Origin: an uncultured Clostridia bacterium
GTDB lineage: Bacteria; Bacillota; Clostridia; Oscillospirales; CAG-272
Direction: 5' to 3'
Length of the DNA: 38,128 nucleotides
Assembly: GCA_944384545.1 (NCBI GenBank)
Contig: CALWTT010000071.1
Span: 1 to 38,128 of the forward strand
The translations under genes were made by a program, and so were the position numbers. The notes below the pieces were generated by a model. The model saw only the letters and a program-made list of their open reading frames with translations, searched no databases and was not told where the DNA came from. Below, piece after piece: positions 1-8,796 of the stretch (position 1 is its first letter; each line of letters begins with the position of its first letter).

Positions 1-2216
1 GAGATATTCATACCTATATTCTGTCGGGAGATCGGGACCTTCTGCAACTGATTTCCCCCAGCGTCACCGTTTTGCTGGCCGGGAACGCGGACACCGTACC
101 CTACAATCGGGATATGTTCTTCGGAAAGTATGGTGTAGAGCCTGCCCAGCTGACCGAGGTCAAAGGTCTGATGGGCGATGCCTCCGACAATATTCCCGGC
201 GTAAGCGGCGTCGGCGAAAAAACCGCGCTTCGCCTCATTGCCGCATACGGGAATCTGGAAACGGTCTATGCCTCTCTGGATGCGCCGGATATCACGCGGG
301 GCCTGCGCGCCAAGCTGGAAAGCGGAAAGGATATGGCCTTTCTCTCCCGGCGCCTTGCAACCATTCTCCGGGATGCGCCTGTCGGATGTGACCTCGGAGC
401 ACTGACCTATGCAGGCATGGACAAGCCTGGTCTGCGTCAAAAATTTCTCGCACTGGAATTCAGCGGCCTGATCCGCCGCCTCGGCCTTGACCGGCCGGAT
501 TCCGGCCCGGACGGGTCAGACGTGCAGGATTCCTCCGACGCGCCGGAGGAAAGCGATGCGGAAACGGCCGCCGGATCCATGCGGGGACCGGTGTACAGGC
601 AGGCCTCCCCGGACGAGATCCTGCGTGCGGCCGGCGACCGGCCGGTAGCCGTTTGTCTGCTGAACGGTGATCTGTATGTGCATGCAGGAGGTGACAATTT
701 CGGGCCGGTCCCCCCGCAGCAGATTCCTGCATTGTCACCTTTTTTTGACGAGAATCGTACACTATTTTGCTATGACAGCAAACAGCTCTGGCACACGCTG
801 CGCCGCTACGGCCTGACCCTGCGCGGCCGCCCCCGCGATCTGATGCTCTATGCCTATGTCTCGGATGCCGCGCTCGGAACCCTGTCGCCTGCCCAGCTGG
901 CCACCGCTTATCTCGGCGCGCTCCTGCCCGACGGCACGCCGTATGCGCACCTGCTCCCCGCGCTGGCCGAAGCGCTGGCTCCCCGTATTACCGAAAACGG
1001 CGCCGAAGCCCTGCTCTATGAAACCGAACTCCCGCTTGCACTTCTGCTGGCAGAGATGGAAGAGACCGGGTTCCGGATCGACCGTGCCGGACTGGAGGGC
1101 TTCCGCGATGAGCTCGAGCACGCCATGCATGTGCTCGCCGCACAAATATGGGAGCTTGCCGGGGAAGAGTTCAATATTCAGTCGCCGCGTCAGCTCGGCC
1201 ATATCCTTTTTGAAAAGCTCGGCCTTCCCGCCACGCGCAAAACAAAAACCGGATACTCCACCGATGTGGAGGTTCTCAGCCGATTGCGTTACGCGCATCC
1301 GATCGTCGCCGCCATCCTCGACTACCGGCAGATTTCCAAGCTCTACGCCACGTATGCCGTAGGGCTGCTGAAAGTGGCGGATCAGAAGGATCGGGTCCAT
1401 ACCGACTTCAAGCAGGCCCTGACCGCGACCGGACGCCTTTCCTCTGCCGAACCCAATCTGCAGAACATTCCGGTCCGGACCGAACTCGGACGCGAAATGC
1501 GTCGCTTCTTTATTCCGGAGGATGCCGACCATGTGCTTGTGGACGCGGACTACTCACAAATTGAGTTGCGTCTGCTGGCGCATATGGCCGGCGACGATGC
1601 CATGATCGCCGGCTTTGCGCACGGCGCCGACATTCACACTGCCACCGCCGCCGCGGTTTTCGGCCTTACACCCGAACAGGTCACCCCCGCTCTCCGAAAC
1701 CGTGCAAAAGCCGTGAACTTCGGTATTGTTTACGGGATCGGTGCCTATTCCCTCGGAAATGATATCGGCGTACCTACCGCGCAGGCCAAGGCCTATATCG
1801 ATCAGTATTTTGCCAGCTATCCCGGGGTTGCCGCTTATCTGCACCGCACCGTCGAAGAGGCAAAACGGGACGGCTATACCCGTACGCTGTACGGGCGGCG
1901 GCGCAGTATTCCCGAATTGCGGGCGCAGAACAAAATCACACGGAGCTTCGGCGAACGTGTTGCCATGAACAGTCCGATCCAGGGTACCGCCGCTGACATC
2001 ATCAAAATCGCCATGCTGCATGTGGCGGAGCGCCTGCGCCGCGAAAAAGTCGATGCGCGTCTGGTCATGCAGGTACACGACGAACTGATCCTGGAATCTG
2101 CGCGCAGCTGCGCCACGCAGGTCGCACAGATCCTGCGGGAAGAAATGGAGGGGGCGGCGACGCTTTCGGTGCCTCTGACCGTGGACGTACGGATCGGCGA
2201 AACCTGGCTCAAATGA
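1..2216 (+). CDS. polA: DNA polymerase I, 5' end cut off by the window edge
   Basis: Gap-filling and Okazaki-fragment-processing polymerase. The reading frame is open from base 3 (no start inside the window), giving 737 visible residues; roughly the first 130 of a normal PolA are missing. Visible order: the end of the 5'-3' exonuclease domain (SGDRDLLQL, then the helix-3-turn-helix part with GLMGDASDNIPG and GVGEKTA), a degenerate 3'-5' exonuclease domain (about 190-370), then the polymerase domain. Motif A is DYSQIELR at about 516, motif B RNRAKAVNFGIVYG at about 565 and motif C QVHDE at about 690. The Asp-X-Glu pair needed for proofreading is not seen in the central domain (VAVCLLNGDLYVH stands in its place), as in other Gram-positive and Taq-like enzymes, so it is probably proofreading-deficient. 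It is followed by a gene-free terminator region. Confidence 0.97.
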   Translation, partial: DIHTYILSGDRDLLQLISPSVTVLLAGNADTVPYNRDMFFGKYGVEPAQLTEVKGLMGDASDNIPGVSGVGEKTALRLIAAYGNLETVYASLDAPDITRGLRAKLESGKDMAFLSRRLATILRDAPVGCDLGALTYAGMDKPGLRQKFLALEFSGLIRRLGLDRPDSGPDGSDVQDSSDAPEESDAETAAGSMRGPVYRQASPDEILRAAGDRPVAVCLLNGDLYVHAGGDNFGPVPPQQIPALSPFFDENRTLFCYDSKQLWHTLRRYGLTLRGRPRDLMLYAYVSDAALGTLSPAQLATAYLGALLPDGTPYAHLLPALAEALAPRITENGAEALLYETELPLALLLAEMEETGFRIDRAGLEGFRDELEHAMHVLAAQIWELAGEEFNIQSPRQLGHILFEKLGLPATRKTKTGYSTDVEVLSRLRYAHPIVAAILDYRQISKLYATYAVGLLKVADQKDRVHTDFKQALTATGRLSSAEPNLQNIPVRTELGREMRRFFIPEDADHVLVDADYSQIELRLLAHMAGDDAMIAGFAHGADIHTATAAAVFGLTPEQVTPALRNRAKAVNFGIVYGIGAYSLGNDIGVPTAQAKAYIDQYFASYPGVAAYLHRTVEEAKRDGYTRTLYGRRRSIPELRAQNKITRSFGERVAMNSPIQGTAADIIKIAMLHVAERLRREKVDARLVMQVHDELILESARSCATQVAQILREEMEGAATLSVPLTVDVRIGETWLK

Positions 2217-2307
2217 GGCGAAATCTGATACGGATAACAAGTAAAGGGTGTTATGTTTTTTCACGACACACGGATCGAAATATCCAATGCGTGATTTTTG
2301 TATAGCG

Positions 2308-2356
2308 GCAGAAAAAGCCTCCCCTGCGATAATATTGCAGGGGAGGCTTTTTCTGC
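2308..2356. terminator. perfect 20-bp inverted repeat, probable bidirectional terminator after polA
   Basis: Arms at 2308-2327 and 2337-2356 are exact reverse complements with a 9-nt loop. The outer part of each arm is A-rich or T-rich (AAAAAG / CTTTTT), so the hairpin ends in a U-tract whichever strand is read. It lies 92 bases after the polA stop and can also stop leftward transcription. Confidence 0.8.
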
Positions 2357-2410
2357 ATACAGAGCAGGAACGCGGGGATCCGGGGCGCACAGGCTATCGG
2401 AAAGAGAATA

Positions 2411-2459
2411 GCGCTTTTTGTAAAAAGCGCTGCAAAAACTTTTTGGCTCCGCTGCGGCG
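2411..2459. repeat. dispersed intergenic repeat, copy A
   Basis: A 49-bp segment nearly identical to 7298-7345. It begins with the 9-bp-stem hairpin GCGCTTTTTGTAAAAAGCGC, continues with GCAAAAACTTT and ends with CGCTGCGGCG. It lies between two terminators and no gene overlaps it. Confidence 0.65.
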
Positions 2460-2496
2460 GGGAAAACGGATTCGGAACACACGGAGGGGGAAAAGC

Positions 2497-2533
2497 ACAG
2501 GAAGAGGCGTGCCGATAGCGCGCCTCTTCCTGT
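2497..2533 (-). terminator. terminator of the fucI-fucU-rhaB-DUF4886 operon
   Basis: Arms 2497-2509 and 2521-2533 are exact 13-bp complements (ACAGGAAGAGGCG) with an 11-nt loop. Read on the minus strand the hairpin is followed by a T-containing tail (TGCTTTTCC). It is 26 bases past the stop codon of the DUF4886 gene. Confidence 0.75.
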
Positions 2534-2558
2534 AGGGGGAATGCTTTTCCGCGGAAGG

Positions 2559-3323
2559 TTACTTCTCTGCCGCATGCCGTTTTGCCGGCAGATATCCATA
2601 AGCAGCCAGGGCACGGGATGCTGCCTCTTTTGCCATGGCGACCTCCTGCTCTGTAAGCGGAAGATCAAAATCACGGAATCCATTGTCCCGGAAATCCCGG
2701 CCGGTCAAGGCGCCGAACCACACAAGGCCCAGCAAATAACGGCCGAAGCCCAGGGATGCATGGTATGTATCCCGATGCAGAGATTCCGCCCCCAATGCGC
2801 GCGCTTCCAAAAACGCACGTCCGGACGGAAGAATTCCCGACGCACGCATTGCCTCTGCCGCCATCTCTGCCGCTCCGTGCAGATCCGCGTACATGGATGC
2901 CTCGTCGGAATACTGCAGCTCGGTCATCAGGCGTGCGCTCCCGCGCTCATACGGCCATGTCTCATGAAAGAACAGGCGCGCGCGCGGCTGACAGCGGCGG
3001 ATATAACCGCACAGCTCATCCAGATAGGGCTGATAGGTTGCATAGCGCGGCGCCTCCGAGCTGAGCTGCTGCACCGTTACCACATCAAAGAAATCCGACA
3101 GGAGCGCTTCCTTCAGCGACACTGCCAACTGCGTCGACACGCCGTTCTGCTCAAAGGTATATACGCGGTCCTCCGCCAGCATATTCCGGTAATGCCGCGC
3201 CAGAGAACAGCCCCCGATCATCAGATTCACCGTACGCATCGGCACTCCGCCCGCACGCGCAATCCCCGACAGATACCGTGTCGCGTCCTGAGAAAAACTG
3301 TTGCCAACCGACAGAATCTTCAT
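2559..3323 (-). CDS. DUF4886 family SGNH-type hydrolase
   Basis: A 254-residue protein with the SGNH/GDSL-hydrolase pattern of the DUF4886 family. The N-terminus ILSVGNSFSQDA supplies the nucleophile Ser in a Gly-Asn-Ser-Phe block, and a late RDTYHAS (about 192-198) supplies the Asp and His. No signal peptide is seen, so it should act in the cytoplasm. The substrate is unknown; removal of an acyl group from a sugar or glycoside is a reasonable guess from its place as last gene of a fucose/rhamnose operon. Its ATG overlaps the kinase stop by four bases (ATGA at 3320-3323), implying translational coupling. A strong terminator follows. Confidence 0.8.
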   Translation of the reverse strand: MKILSVGNSFSQDATRYLSGIARAGGVPMRTVNLMIGGCSLARHYRNMLAEDRVYTFEQNGVSTQLAVSLKEALLSDFFDVVTVQQLSSEAPRYATYQPYLDELCGYIRRCQPRARLFFHETWPYERGSARLMTELQYSDEASMYADLHGAAEMAAEAMRASGILPSGRAFLEARALGAESLHRDTYHASLGFGRYLLGLVWFGALTGRDFRDNGFRDFDLPLTEQEVAMAKEAASRALAAYGYLPAKRHAAEK

Positions 3324-4744
3324 TTCGGCACCTCCACCGTCTCCACACCGAAGGAAGCACGGATGACACGCCGCGCGTTCCGCAGACCGGTCAGCGCGCC
3401 GGTGGAAATCATCTGAACCGCAAGGTTCCCGATGGCCGTCGCCTCCCCCGGACCGGCCAGCACCCGACGGCCGGTTTCACGCGCCGTCAGCTCGTTCAGA
3501 TAGCCGGCCTTGCTTCCACCGCCCACAATGCAGAGGGCATCGAAACGGCGACCGGTATTTTTTTCGATCTCCGTCAGCGCCTCCCGATATCCTGCGGCCA
3601 GGCTACGGTATATCACGGCGGAGATTTCTGCCACCGTATGCGGGACCGGCTGACCGCTCTCACGGCAGGCAGCCTGTACTTCTGCGATCATGGATTCCGG
3701 TGCCAGAAAACGGGCGTCCTCCACCGGCACACGCGACGGGAAATTGTCGGCCTCCCGTGCCAGCTCGCACAGGCGGTCGTATCCGTATTCCTCTCCCGCC
3801 TCGCGCCACTCCCGGCGCGCCGACTGGATCATCCACAGCCCCATGATGTTTTTCAGGTAGCGATAACGGCCACGATATCCGCCCTCGTTGGTAAAGCCGG
3901 CAAGACGGCTGGCCTCGGTCGTATTGGGCGAGGGCAGTTCGGTTCCGATCAGCGACCATGTTCCCGAGCTGATATATGCAAAGCCATCCTGCTCGCAGGG
4001 GACCGCCACCACCGCCGATGCCGTATCGTGCGTTGCCGGCTGCACCACACAGCAGTCAAAGCCCAGTTCCGCACGGATCTGCGGCGAAAAGCGCCCTACG
4101 CGGCTACCCGGCCGATGCAGCTCGCCGAACAGATCACAGGGCAGTCCCAGGCGGCCGATGATCTCATAATCCCAGTTCCCGGTTTCCGCGTTCACCATCT
4201 GCGATGTGCTCGCCATGGTATATTCGTTTGCGCACACACCGGTCAGGCGGTAATGGAAATAGGAAGGCACCATCAGCAGGGTTTTTGCCTTTCCGATCAG
4301 CTCCGGCGTTTCCTTCTGGATCGCCGCCAGCTGGTACAGCGTATTGAAGGGCTGATAGGCTACGCCTGTGCGGCGGAACAGCTCGTCGGCGGGCAGGATA
4401 CGGTTCACCGCCTCCTGCATGCCTGCCGTGCGGCTGTCACGGTAGGCGACCGTATCGCCGAGTACTGCGCCGGTGCGATCCAGCAATACGAAATCCACCC
4501 CCCAGGTGTCGATGCCCATATACGAGGGGATGCGGCCGATCTCACGGCAGCGGCGCAATCCCGCCATGATATGCGCAAACAGCCGCTCATAGTCCCAGCA
4601 CAGGTGTCCGTTCCGCTCCTGTACGCCGTTTTCGAACCGGTACACCTCTTCCGTCACCATACGCCCGTTTTCCATATGACCGAGAATATGGCGGCCGCTC
4701 GATGCACCCAGATCCACCGCCAGATAGTATACCGGCAGGCTCAT
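3320..4744 (-). CDS. rhaB: FGGY-family sugar kinase, rhamnulokinase type
   Basis: A 474-residue cytoplasmic kinase of the FGGY family. It has the N-terminal phosphate-binding LAVDLGASSGR (8-18), GIDTWGVDFVLLD near 77-89, the substrate region SSGTWSLIGTE (about 262-272), and the C-terminal ATP-binding GGGSKAGYLN and AGPGEATAIGN. The overall pattern is that of rhamnulokinase (RhaB), which phosphorylates L-rhamnulose at O1. However, its neighbours are L-fucose isomerase and L-fucose mutarotase, so the true substrate may be L-fuculose. It overlaps fucU upstream and the DUF4886 gene downstream, each by ATGA. No aldolase is present in the window. Confidence 0.9.
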   Translation of the reverse strand: MSLPVYYLAVDLGASSGRHILGHMENGRMVTEEVYRFENGVQERNGHLCWDYERLFAHIMAGLRRCREIGRIPSYMGIDTWGVDFVLLDRTGAVLGDTVAYRDSRTAGMQEAVNRILPADELFRRTGVAYQPFNTLYQLAAIQKETPELIGKAKTLLMVPSYFHYRLTGVCANEYTMASTSQMVNAETGNWDYEIIGRLGLPCDLFGELHRPGSRVGRFSPQIRAELGFDCCVVQPATHDTASAVVAVPCEQDGFAYISSGTWSLIGTELPSPNTTEASRLAGFTNEGGYRGRYRYLKNIMGLWMIQSARREWREAGEEYGYDRLCELAREADNFPSRVPVEDARFLAPESMIAEVQAACRESGQPVPHTVAEISAVIYRSLAAGYREALTEIEKNTGRRFDALCIVGGGSKAGYLNELTARETGRRVLAGPGEATAIGNLAVQMISTGALTGLRNARRVIRASFGVETVEVPK

Positions 4745-5181
4745 TCGGTCACGACCCCCTTCTGCAACAGAATATTTGCGTACAGCGCGCGCTCTCCCGT
4801 TGCTACCACCGCATACGCGCCGCGGGCTTTTTCATAAAAGGCAAATCGTTCTTCTTCACCTATGCATCCCCCGCCCCGTGCGTCGTGCTCGGCCAGAATG
4901 GCACGGTATGTATCCCATACCGGCGTCTTGACCGGATCCCCCGGCACTACCTGCATCAATGTAACCGGATGCGCTACATAGGTATCCAGCGGAAAGAGCG
5001 GCAGGATGGCGCGCAAAAGCTCCGGTATGCCGATCCCATCCGCACGCACCACACGCGCCGCCTCTCCGACCGATTCGGACGGAAAATTCCCGTCCCCCAG
5101 CACAATCGTATCCCCATGCCCCATTTCTGAAAGAATTTTCAGAAGCTCCGGTGAGAGCAGAGGAGAGATTCCTTTCAGCAT
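4741..5181 (-). CDS. fucU: L-fucose mutarotase (RbsD/FucU family)
   Basis: A 146-residue protein of the RbsD/FucU family, which speeds interconversion of the alpha and beta anomers of L-fucose so the isomerase is not limited by spontaneous ring opening. It opens with MLKGISPLLSPELLKIL and then has MGHGDTIVLGDGNFP (20-34), the family block with the catalytic His. The C-terminal YAVVATGERALYANI matches the family's tyrosine-containing end. It lies between fucI and the kinase and overlaps the kinase start by four bases. Two stem-loops lie between fucI and this gene, and one sits just upstream of its ribosome binding site. Confidence 0.93.
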   Translation of the reverse strand: MLKGISPLLSPELLKILSEMGHGDTIVLGDGNFPSESVGEAARVVRADGIGIPELLRAILPLFPLDTYVAHPVTLMQVVPGDPVKTPVWDTYRAILAEHDARGGGCIGEEERFAFYEKARGAYAVVATGERALYANILLQKGVVTE

Positions 5182-5198
5182 AGTTTCTTCCTTTCCCT

Positions 5199-5219
5199 CC
5201 GGCCGGATCTTCCGGCCGG
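5199..5219 (-). promoter_or_regulatory. stem-loop just upstream of the fucU ribosome binding site
   Basis: CCGGCCGGA and TCCGGCCGG (9-bp arms, 3-nt loop) end about 17 bases before the fucU ATG, next to the purine-rich GGGAAAGGAAG. It could set fucU expression relative to fucI; it has no U-tract. Confidence 0.4.
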
Positions 5220-5238
5220 GTTTTGTTGTTCAGGCCAC

Positions 5239-5263
5239 ACGGGCCCCGCATCACGGGGCCCGT
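5239..5263 (-). terminator. stem-loop after fucI (weak terminator or RNA-processing hairpin)
   Basis: Arms ACGGGCCCCG and CGGGGCCCGT are perfect complements around a 5-nt loop, 24 bases after the fucI stop. There is no run of U after it on the minus strand, so partial termination or 3'-end protection of fucI mRNA is likelier than a full stop. Confidence 0.45.
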
Positions 5264-5287
5264 TCTTTGCTATCCGCTCTGCTGCGG

Positions 5288-7084
5288 TTATTTCTTGAAC
5301 TGCGGGCCATATGCGGCGCAGGCACGGAAATCCTGCCCTTCCTTATCCATGCCAAACGCGCCCCACGATGCCGGGCGGAAAATATCCTCCTCCGCCACAT
5401 TGTGCATCGATACCGGAATCCGCAGCATCGAACAGAGCGTGATCAGGTCCGCTCCGATATGGCCGTAGCTGATCGCACCATGATTGGCGCCCCAGTTGTT
5501 CATGACATCGTACGCGCTCCGGAACGCGCCCTTACCGGTCACACGCGGGGTAAACCAGGTGCAGGGCCAGGTATAGTCGGTCCGCTTCCAAAGCAGATCG
5601 TTGACCTCCTCCGGCAGGCAGACCGTATACCCTTCGGCAATCTGCATCACAGGACCAAGACCTTTGACCAGGTTCAGCCGGATCATCGTGCAGGGCATTT
5701 CGGCCCGGGTCGCAAAGCGTGAGGAATATCCGCCGCCGCGGAAATACCCGCAGTCGGCGTAATTCCAGGTCGTGCTCTTCAGAATTGCGGCCGCATCCTC
5801 CTCGGTCACTTCGTACCAGGGCTTCATCACCGCGTTCCCTGCCGCATCCCGGGCGGCTCCACTCGCATCCAGACATGCCGCGCCCGAATTGATCAGGTGC
5901 AGGAAGCCGCCCGCTTCCTTTGCGTGACCGGTCGGCGTATAGTTCGCCGCACGGCGCAGCGCTTCGCTGCTCCAATAGGTGCGCACGTCCGCAAAAATCT
6001 GCGCACGGTTGGTCAGCAGCTTCATAAACAGCATCGATATCCCGTTCAGCACATCGTTTTCGGTGGCCAGTATATAGGGCTCCCGCGCGCCGTTCCAGTC
6101 AAACGAGGTATTCAGAATGGCCTCGGCAAAATCCCCGTTCGGGTAAAAGTCGGTCCACTGACGCTGGCCCTGGAAGCCCGCTGCAATCGCATTGTGACCC
6201 ACGGCCTCTTCCTCGCGTCCCTTCGGCAGATTCGGATTCCCGTTCATCAGGTCCTGGATGATCAGTGCCATCTTGACGACAAATTCCCAATCCCGGTCCT
6301 TGTGGGCACGGTCGCGCTGCAAAAATTCCGGATTCTTGTCGAAGCCTTCCCTGCAATTGTGACGGGTCCATTCCATAGCACGGTCAAATTCCGCACTGTC
6401 ATAGATCCCCTCGCTCATACGCCGGATGATTTCCACCTCATCTACCGATTCTACGCGCATCCCAAGATAGTCTTCCAGAAAATGCGGATCCAGGATCGAT
6501 CCGCCGATTCCCATCGTCACCGATCCGATCTGCAGGTAGGACTTGCCACGCATGGTTGCCGCAGCTACCGCCGCACGTCCGAAGCGGAGCAGCTTCTCCC
6601 GCACATCTGCCGGAATCGACGTATCGTTGGCCTCCTGTACGTCGTGTCCGTATATGCCGAAGGCGGGCAGCCCTTTCTGCGCGTGGGTTGCCAGTACCGA
6701 TGCCAGATAGACCGCACCCGGGCGCTCGGTTCCGTTAAAGCCCCATACGCCCTTGATCGTATGCGGATTCATGTCCATGGTTTCCGCACCGTAACACCAG
6801 CATGGCGTAACCGTCAGCGTAATGGCGACGCCCGCACGGGAGAATTTCTCCTCGCATGCCGCCGCTTCAGCTACACGCCCGATGGTTGTGTCCGCGATCA
6901 CAACCTCCACCGGTGCGCCGTTCGAATAGCGCAGGTTGGCGCGGAACAGCTCCGCTGCCGCACGCGCCATGTTCATGGTCTGATCCTCCAGAGATTCGCG
7001 CACGCCCAGCGCGCCGCGCCGGCCGTCGATGGTCGGACGGATACCGATGACCGGATAGCTGCCGATATACCGATTCTTTTCCAT
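5288..7084 (-). CDS. fucI: L-fucose isomerase
   Basis: Converts L-fucose to L-fuculose (D-arabinose is a known side substrate), using Mn2+. The protein is 598 residues, normal for FucI. Characteristic blocks: [20 protein letters not shown] near the N-terminus, [85 protein letters not shown] and a C-terminal [17 protein letters not shown]. The start was placed at 7084 because AGGAGAAGG precedes that ATG at good spacing and the sequence matches the family N-terminus from there; the 17 upstream codons look untranslated. It is the first gene of the operon fucI-fucU-rhaB-DUF4886. Confidence 0.97.
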   Translation of the reverse strand: MEKNRYIGSYPVIGIRPTIDGRRGALGVRESLEDQTMNMARAAAELFRANLRYSNGAPVEVVIADTTIGRVAEAAACEEKFSRAGVAITLTVTPCWCYGAETMDMNPHTIKGVWGFNGTERPGAVYLASVLATHAQKGLPAFGIYGHDVQEANDTSIPADVREKLLRFGRAAVAAATMRGKSYLQIGSVTMGIGGSILDPHFLEDYLGMRVESVDEVEIIRRMSEGIYDSAEFDRAMEWTRHNCREGFDKNPEFLQRDRAHKDRDWEFVVKMALIIQDLMNGNPNLPKGREEEAVGHNAIAAGFQGQRQWTDFYPNGDFAEAILNTSFDWNGAREPYILATENDVLNGISMLFMKLLTNRAQIFADVRTYWSSEALRRAANYTPTGHAKEAGGFLHLINSGAACLDASGAARDAAGNAVMKPWYEVTEEDAAAILKSTTWNYADCGYFRGGGYSSRFATRAEMPCTMIRLNLVKGLGPVMQIAEGYTVCLPEEVNDLLWKRTDYTWPCTWFTPRVTGKGAFRSAYDVMNNWGANHGAISYGHIGADLITLCSMLRIPVSMHNVAEEDIFRPASWGAFGMDKEGQDFRACAAYGPQFKK

Positions 7085-7136
7085 GTTTCCTTCTCCTACA
7101 TATTCTCTATGATTTTGTTGCAGAGGAATCCGCACC

Positions 7137-7160
7137 GGAAGACAGGCAAGCTGGTCTTCC
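7137..7160. promoter_or_regulatory. inverted repeat in the fucI leader, possible operator
   Basis: GGAAGAC (7137-7143) and GTCTTCC (7154-7160) face each other over a 10-nt gap, in the untranslated leader between the fucI promoter and start codon. It could be an operator or an mRNA stem; no regulator gene is adjacent. Confidence 0.35.
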
Positions 7161-7176
7161 TGCTACGGTTGTTTTC

Positions 7177-7206
7177 ATTTTACCGTTTCGGCAAGGGGTT
7201 TGTCAA
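7177..7206 (-). promoter_or_regulatory. sigma-A promoter of the fucI operon
   Basis: On the minus strand TTGACA (7201-7206), an 18-bp spacer and TAAAAT (7177-7182). This gives a leader of about 85 nt before the fucI ATG. The spacer contains CCGAAACGG, a small inverted repeat next to the -10 box. Confidence 0.7.
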
Positions 7207-7297
7207 GGGATTCTTGCAGATTGTTCTCATTTGGTGAGCGACGGCGGTCCGATGAGGGGATGGGACAGAAAAAGAGGGGGATGGAGGGGAGACGGTG

Positions 7298-7345
7298 GCG
7301 CTTTTTGTAAAAAGCGCCGCAAAAACTTTCTCCACCGCTGCGGCG
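7298..7345. repeat. dispersed intergenic repeat, copy B
   Basis: Second copy of the element at 2411-2459, same orientation. The first 20 bases (the hairpin) are identical, the next base differs, GCAAAAACTTT is identical, and the two then differ at a few bases and one indel before the shared CGCTGCGGCG. It sits between the fucI promoter and the uxaC terminator. Confidence 0.65.
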
Positions 7346-7355
7346 AGGAAGAAAA

Positions 7356-7386
7356 GCCCCGACGCCGGGGATCCCGGCGCCGGGGC
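7356..7386 (-). terminator. terminator of uxaC
   Basis: A GC-rich stem formed by GCCCCGACGCCGGG and CCCGGCGCCGGGGC (one G-U-type mismatch) around ATC. On the minus strand it is followed by TTTTCTTCC, 12 bases past the uxaC stop. Confidence 0.8.
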
Positions 7387-7397
7387 AGATCGGCGGA

Positions 7398-8765
7398 TCA
7401 GAAGCCGAAATACTGTTCTGCGTTTTCGTAGCAGATGCCGCGGATCATACGGCCAAGGGCAGCGCGGTCGTCCGGATATTCCCCGTTTTCCACCCACTCC
7501 CCGAGCAGATTGCAGAGGATTCTGCGGAAATATTCGTGCCGCGGATAGGACACCAGGCTCCGCGAGTCGGTCAGCATTCCGACAAAGCGCGAAAGCACAC
7601 CCAGATTGGCCAGCGCCTTCATCTGCGCTTCCATTCCGTCGCGGTTGTCGTTGAACCACCAGCCCGAGCCCAGCTGCATACGGCCTGCGATCGGACCTTC
7701 CTGGAAGTTCCCGATCATGCTACCAAGCGTATAGTTATCCTTCGGGTTCAGTGAGTACAGAATCACCTTCGGCAGGCCTTCCGCACATGCAAAGCCGTCC
7801 AGAAGTGCCGACAGCGGCGCCGCAATGGCCTCATCATTCATCGAATCGTACCCACTGTCTGCTCCAAGACGCCCGAACATGCGGGTGTTGTTGTTGCGCA
7901 TGGCGCCGATATGCAGCTGCATCACCATATCCCGCTTCGCATAGGCGCCCGCCAGATGCGTCAGCACTGCCGTGCGGTACACCGCCTCGTCTTCCGCGGT
8001 CAATGCCTCTCCGGAAAGCTTACGCCGCAAGACTTCCGCTGCATCGCCCTTGGCATATGCCACATGCTCCAGAGAATGATCCGAGACGCGGCACCCGTTC
8101 TCGCAGAAGTAGGAAAGGCGACGGTCAAGGAAGGAAAGCAGCTCTGCGTAATTCCCGATCCCCTGCCCCTGCAGGTAGTCGGCAAAACCATCCTTTTCAA
8201 TATTCACCGCGCGGTCGGGGCGGAAGGTCGGCAGCACCCGGACCGGGAAGCCCTCCTCCCGCAGACGACGGTGATGGGCAAGATCATCGGCCGGATCGTC
8301 GGTCGTACATACCACCTTGACATGCGAACGCAGGATCAGGCCGCGCGCCGAATATCCCTCTTCCCCAAGGCGCGCATTGCACGCCTCATAGATCCGGCGC
8401 GCATTCGCCGCGCACAGCGGCTCGTCCACGTCAAAATAGCGTTTCAGTTCCAGCGCCGTCCAGTGGTAGAGCGGGTTCCCGATCAGCCCCGGAAGCACCG
8501 TGGCAAAGGCCTCGAATTTCGCGTAGTCATCGGCTCCGCCCGTGATCCGTTCCTCCTCGATACCGGCACTGCGCAAAGCACGCCACTTGTAGTGGTCCCC
8601 CCCGAGAAACAGCTCGGTCGCATTCCGGAAGCGGTAATCCTCCGCGATCATCGCCGGACTCAGGTGGCAATGATAATCGATGATCGGCATTCCCTCCGCA
8701 TAGGTGTGATACAGTTCCTGCGCGGTCTTTGTCCGCAGCATAAAGTTTTCCTGGATAATTCCCAT
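7398..8765 (-). CDS. uxaC: glucuronate/uronate isomerase
   Basis: Isomerises D-glucuronate to D-fructuronate and D-galacturonate to D-tagaturonate, the first step of hexuronate breakdown, in the cytoplasm. It is 455 residues, with the amidohydrolase-superfamily metal site IDYHCHLS near the N-terminus, GDHYKWRALRSAGI, VVCTTDDPADDL, MQLHIGAMRNNN, GSGWWFNDN and a C-terminal GMLTDSRSLVSYPRHEYFRR, all typical of UxaC. The start at 8765 (MGIIQENFML) is chosen because GGGAGGTG lies six bases upstream; two earlier in-frame ATGs lack such a site. It is a single-gene unit with its own promoter and terminator; no other hexuronate gene (uxaA, uxaB, kdgK) is in the window. Confidence 0.96.
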   Translation of the reverse strand: MGIIQENFMLRTKTAQELYHTYAEGMPIIDYHCHLSPAMIAEDYRFRNATELFLGGDHYKWRALRSAGIEEERITGGADDYAKFEAFATVLPGLIGNPLYHWTALELKRYFDVDEPLCAANARRIYEACNARLGEEGYSARGLILRSHVKVVCTTDDPADDLAHHRRLREEGFPVRVLPTFRPDRAVNIEKDGFADYLQGQGIGNYAELLSFLDRRLSYFCENGCRVSDHSLEHVAYAKGDAAEVLRRKLSGEALTAEDEAVYRTAVLTHLAGAYAKRDMVMQLHIGAMRNNNTRMFGRLGADSGYDSMNDEAIAAPLSALLDGFACAEGLPKVILYSLNPKDNYTLGSMIGNFQEGPIAGRMQLGSGWWFNDNRDGMEAQMKALANLGVLSRFVGMLTDSRSLVSYPRHEYFRRILCNLLGEWVENGEYPDDRAALGRMIRGICYENAEQYFGF

Positions 8766-8796
8766 AGGGCACCTCCCGTTTCCGCTTTTTTCTTCC

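Noticed and set aside
3278..4837. 519-codon plus-strand open frame
   Set aside because: Antisense to the rhaB-type kinase and DUF4886 genes; no domain pattern.
7085..7176. Riboswitch in the fucI leader
   Set aside because: The leader is under 100 nt and shows only a 7-bp inverted repeat; no known riboswitch core is visible.
5897..7237. 446-codon plus-strand open frame
   Set aside because: Antisense to fucI; Arg/His-rich with no recognisable motif.
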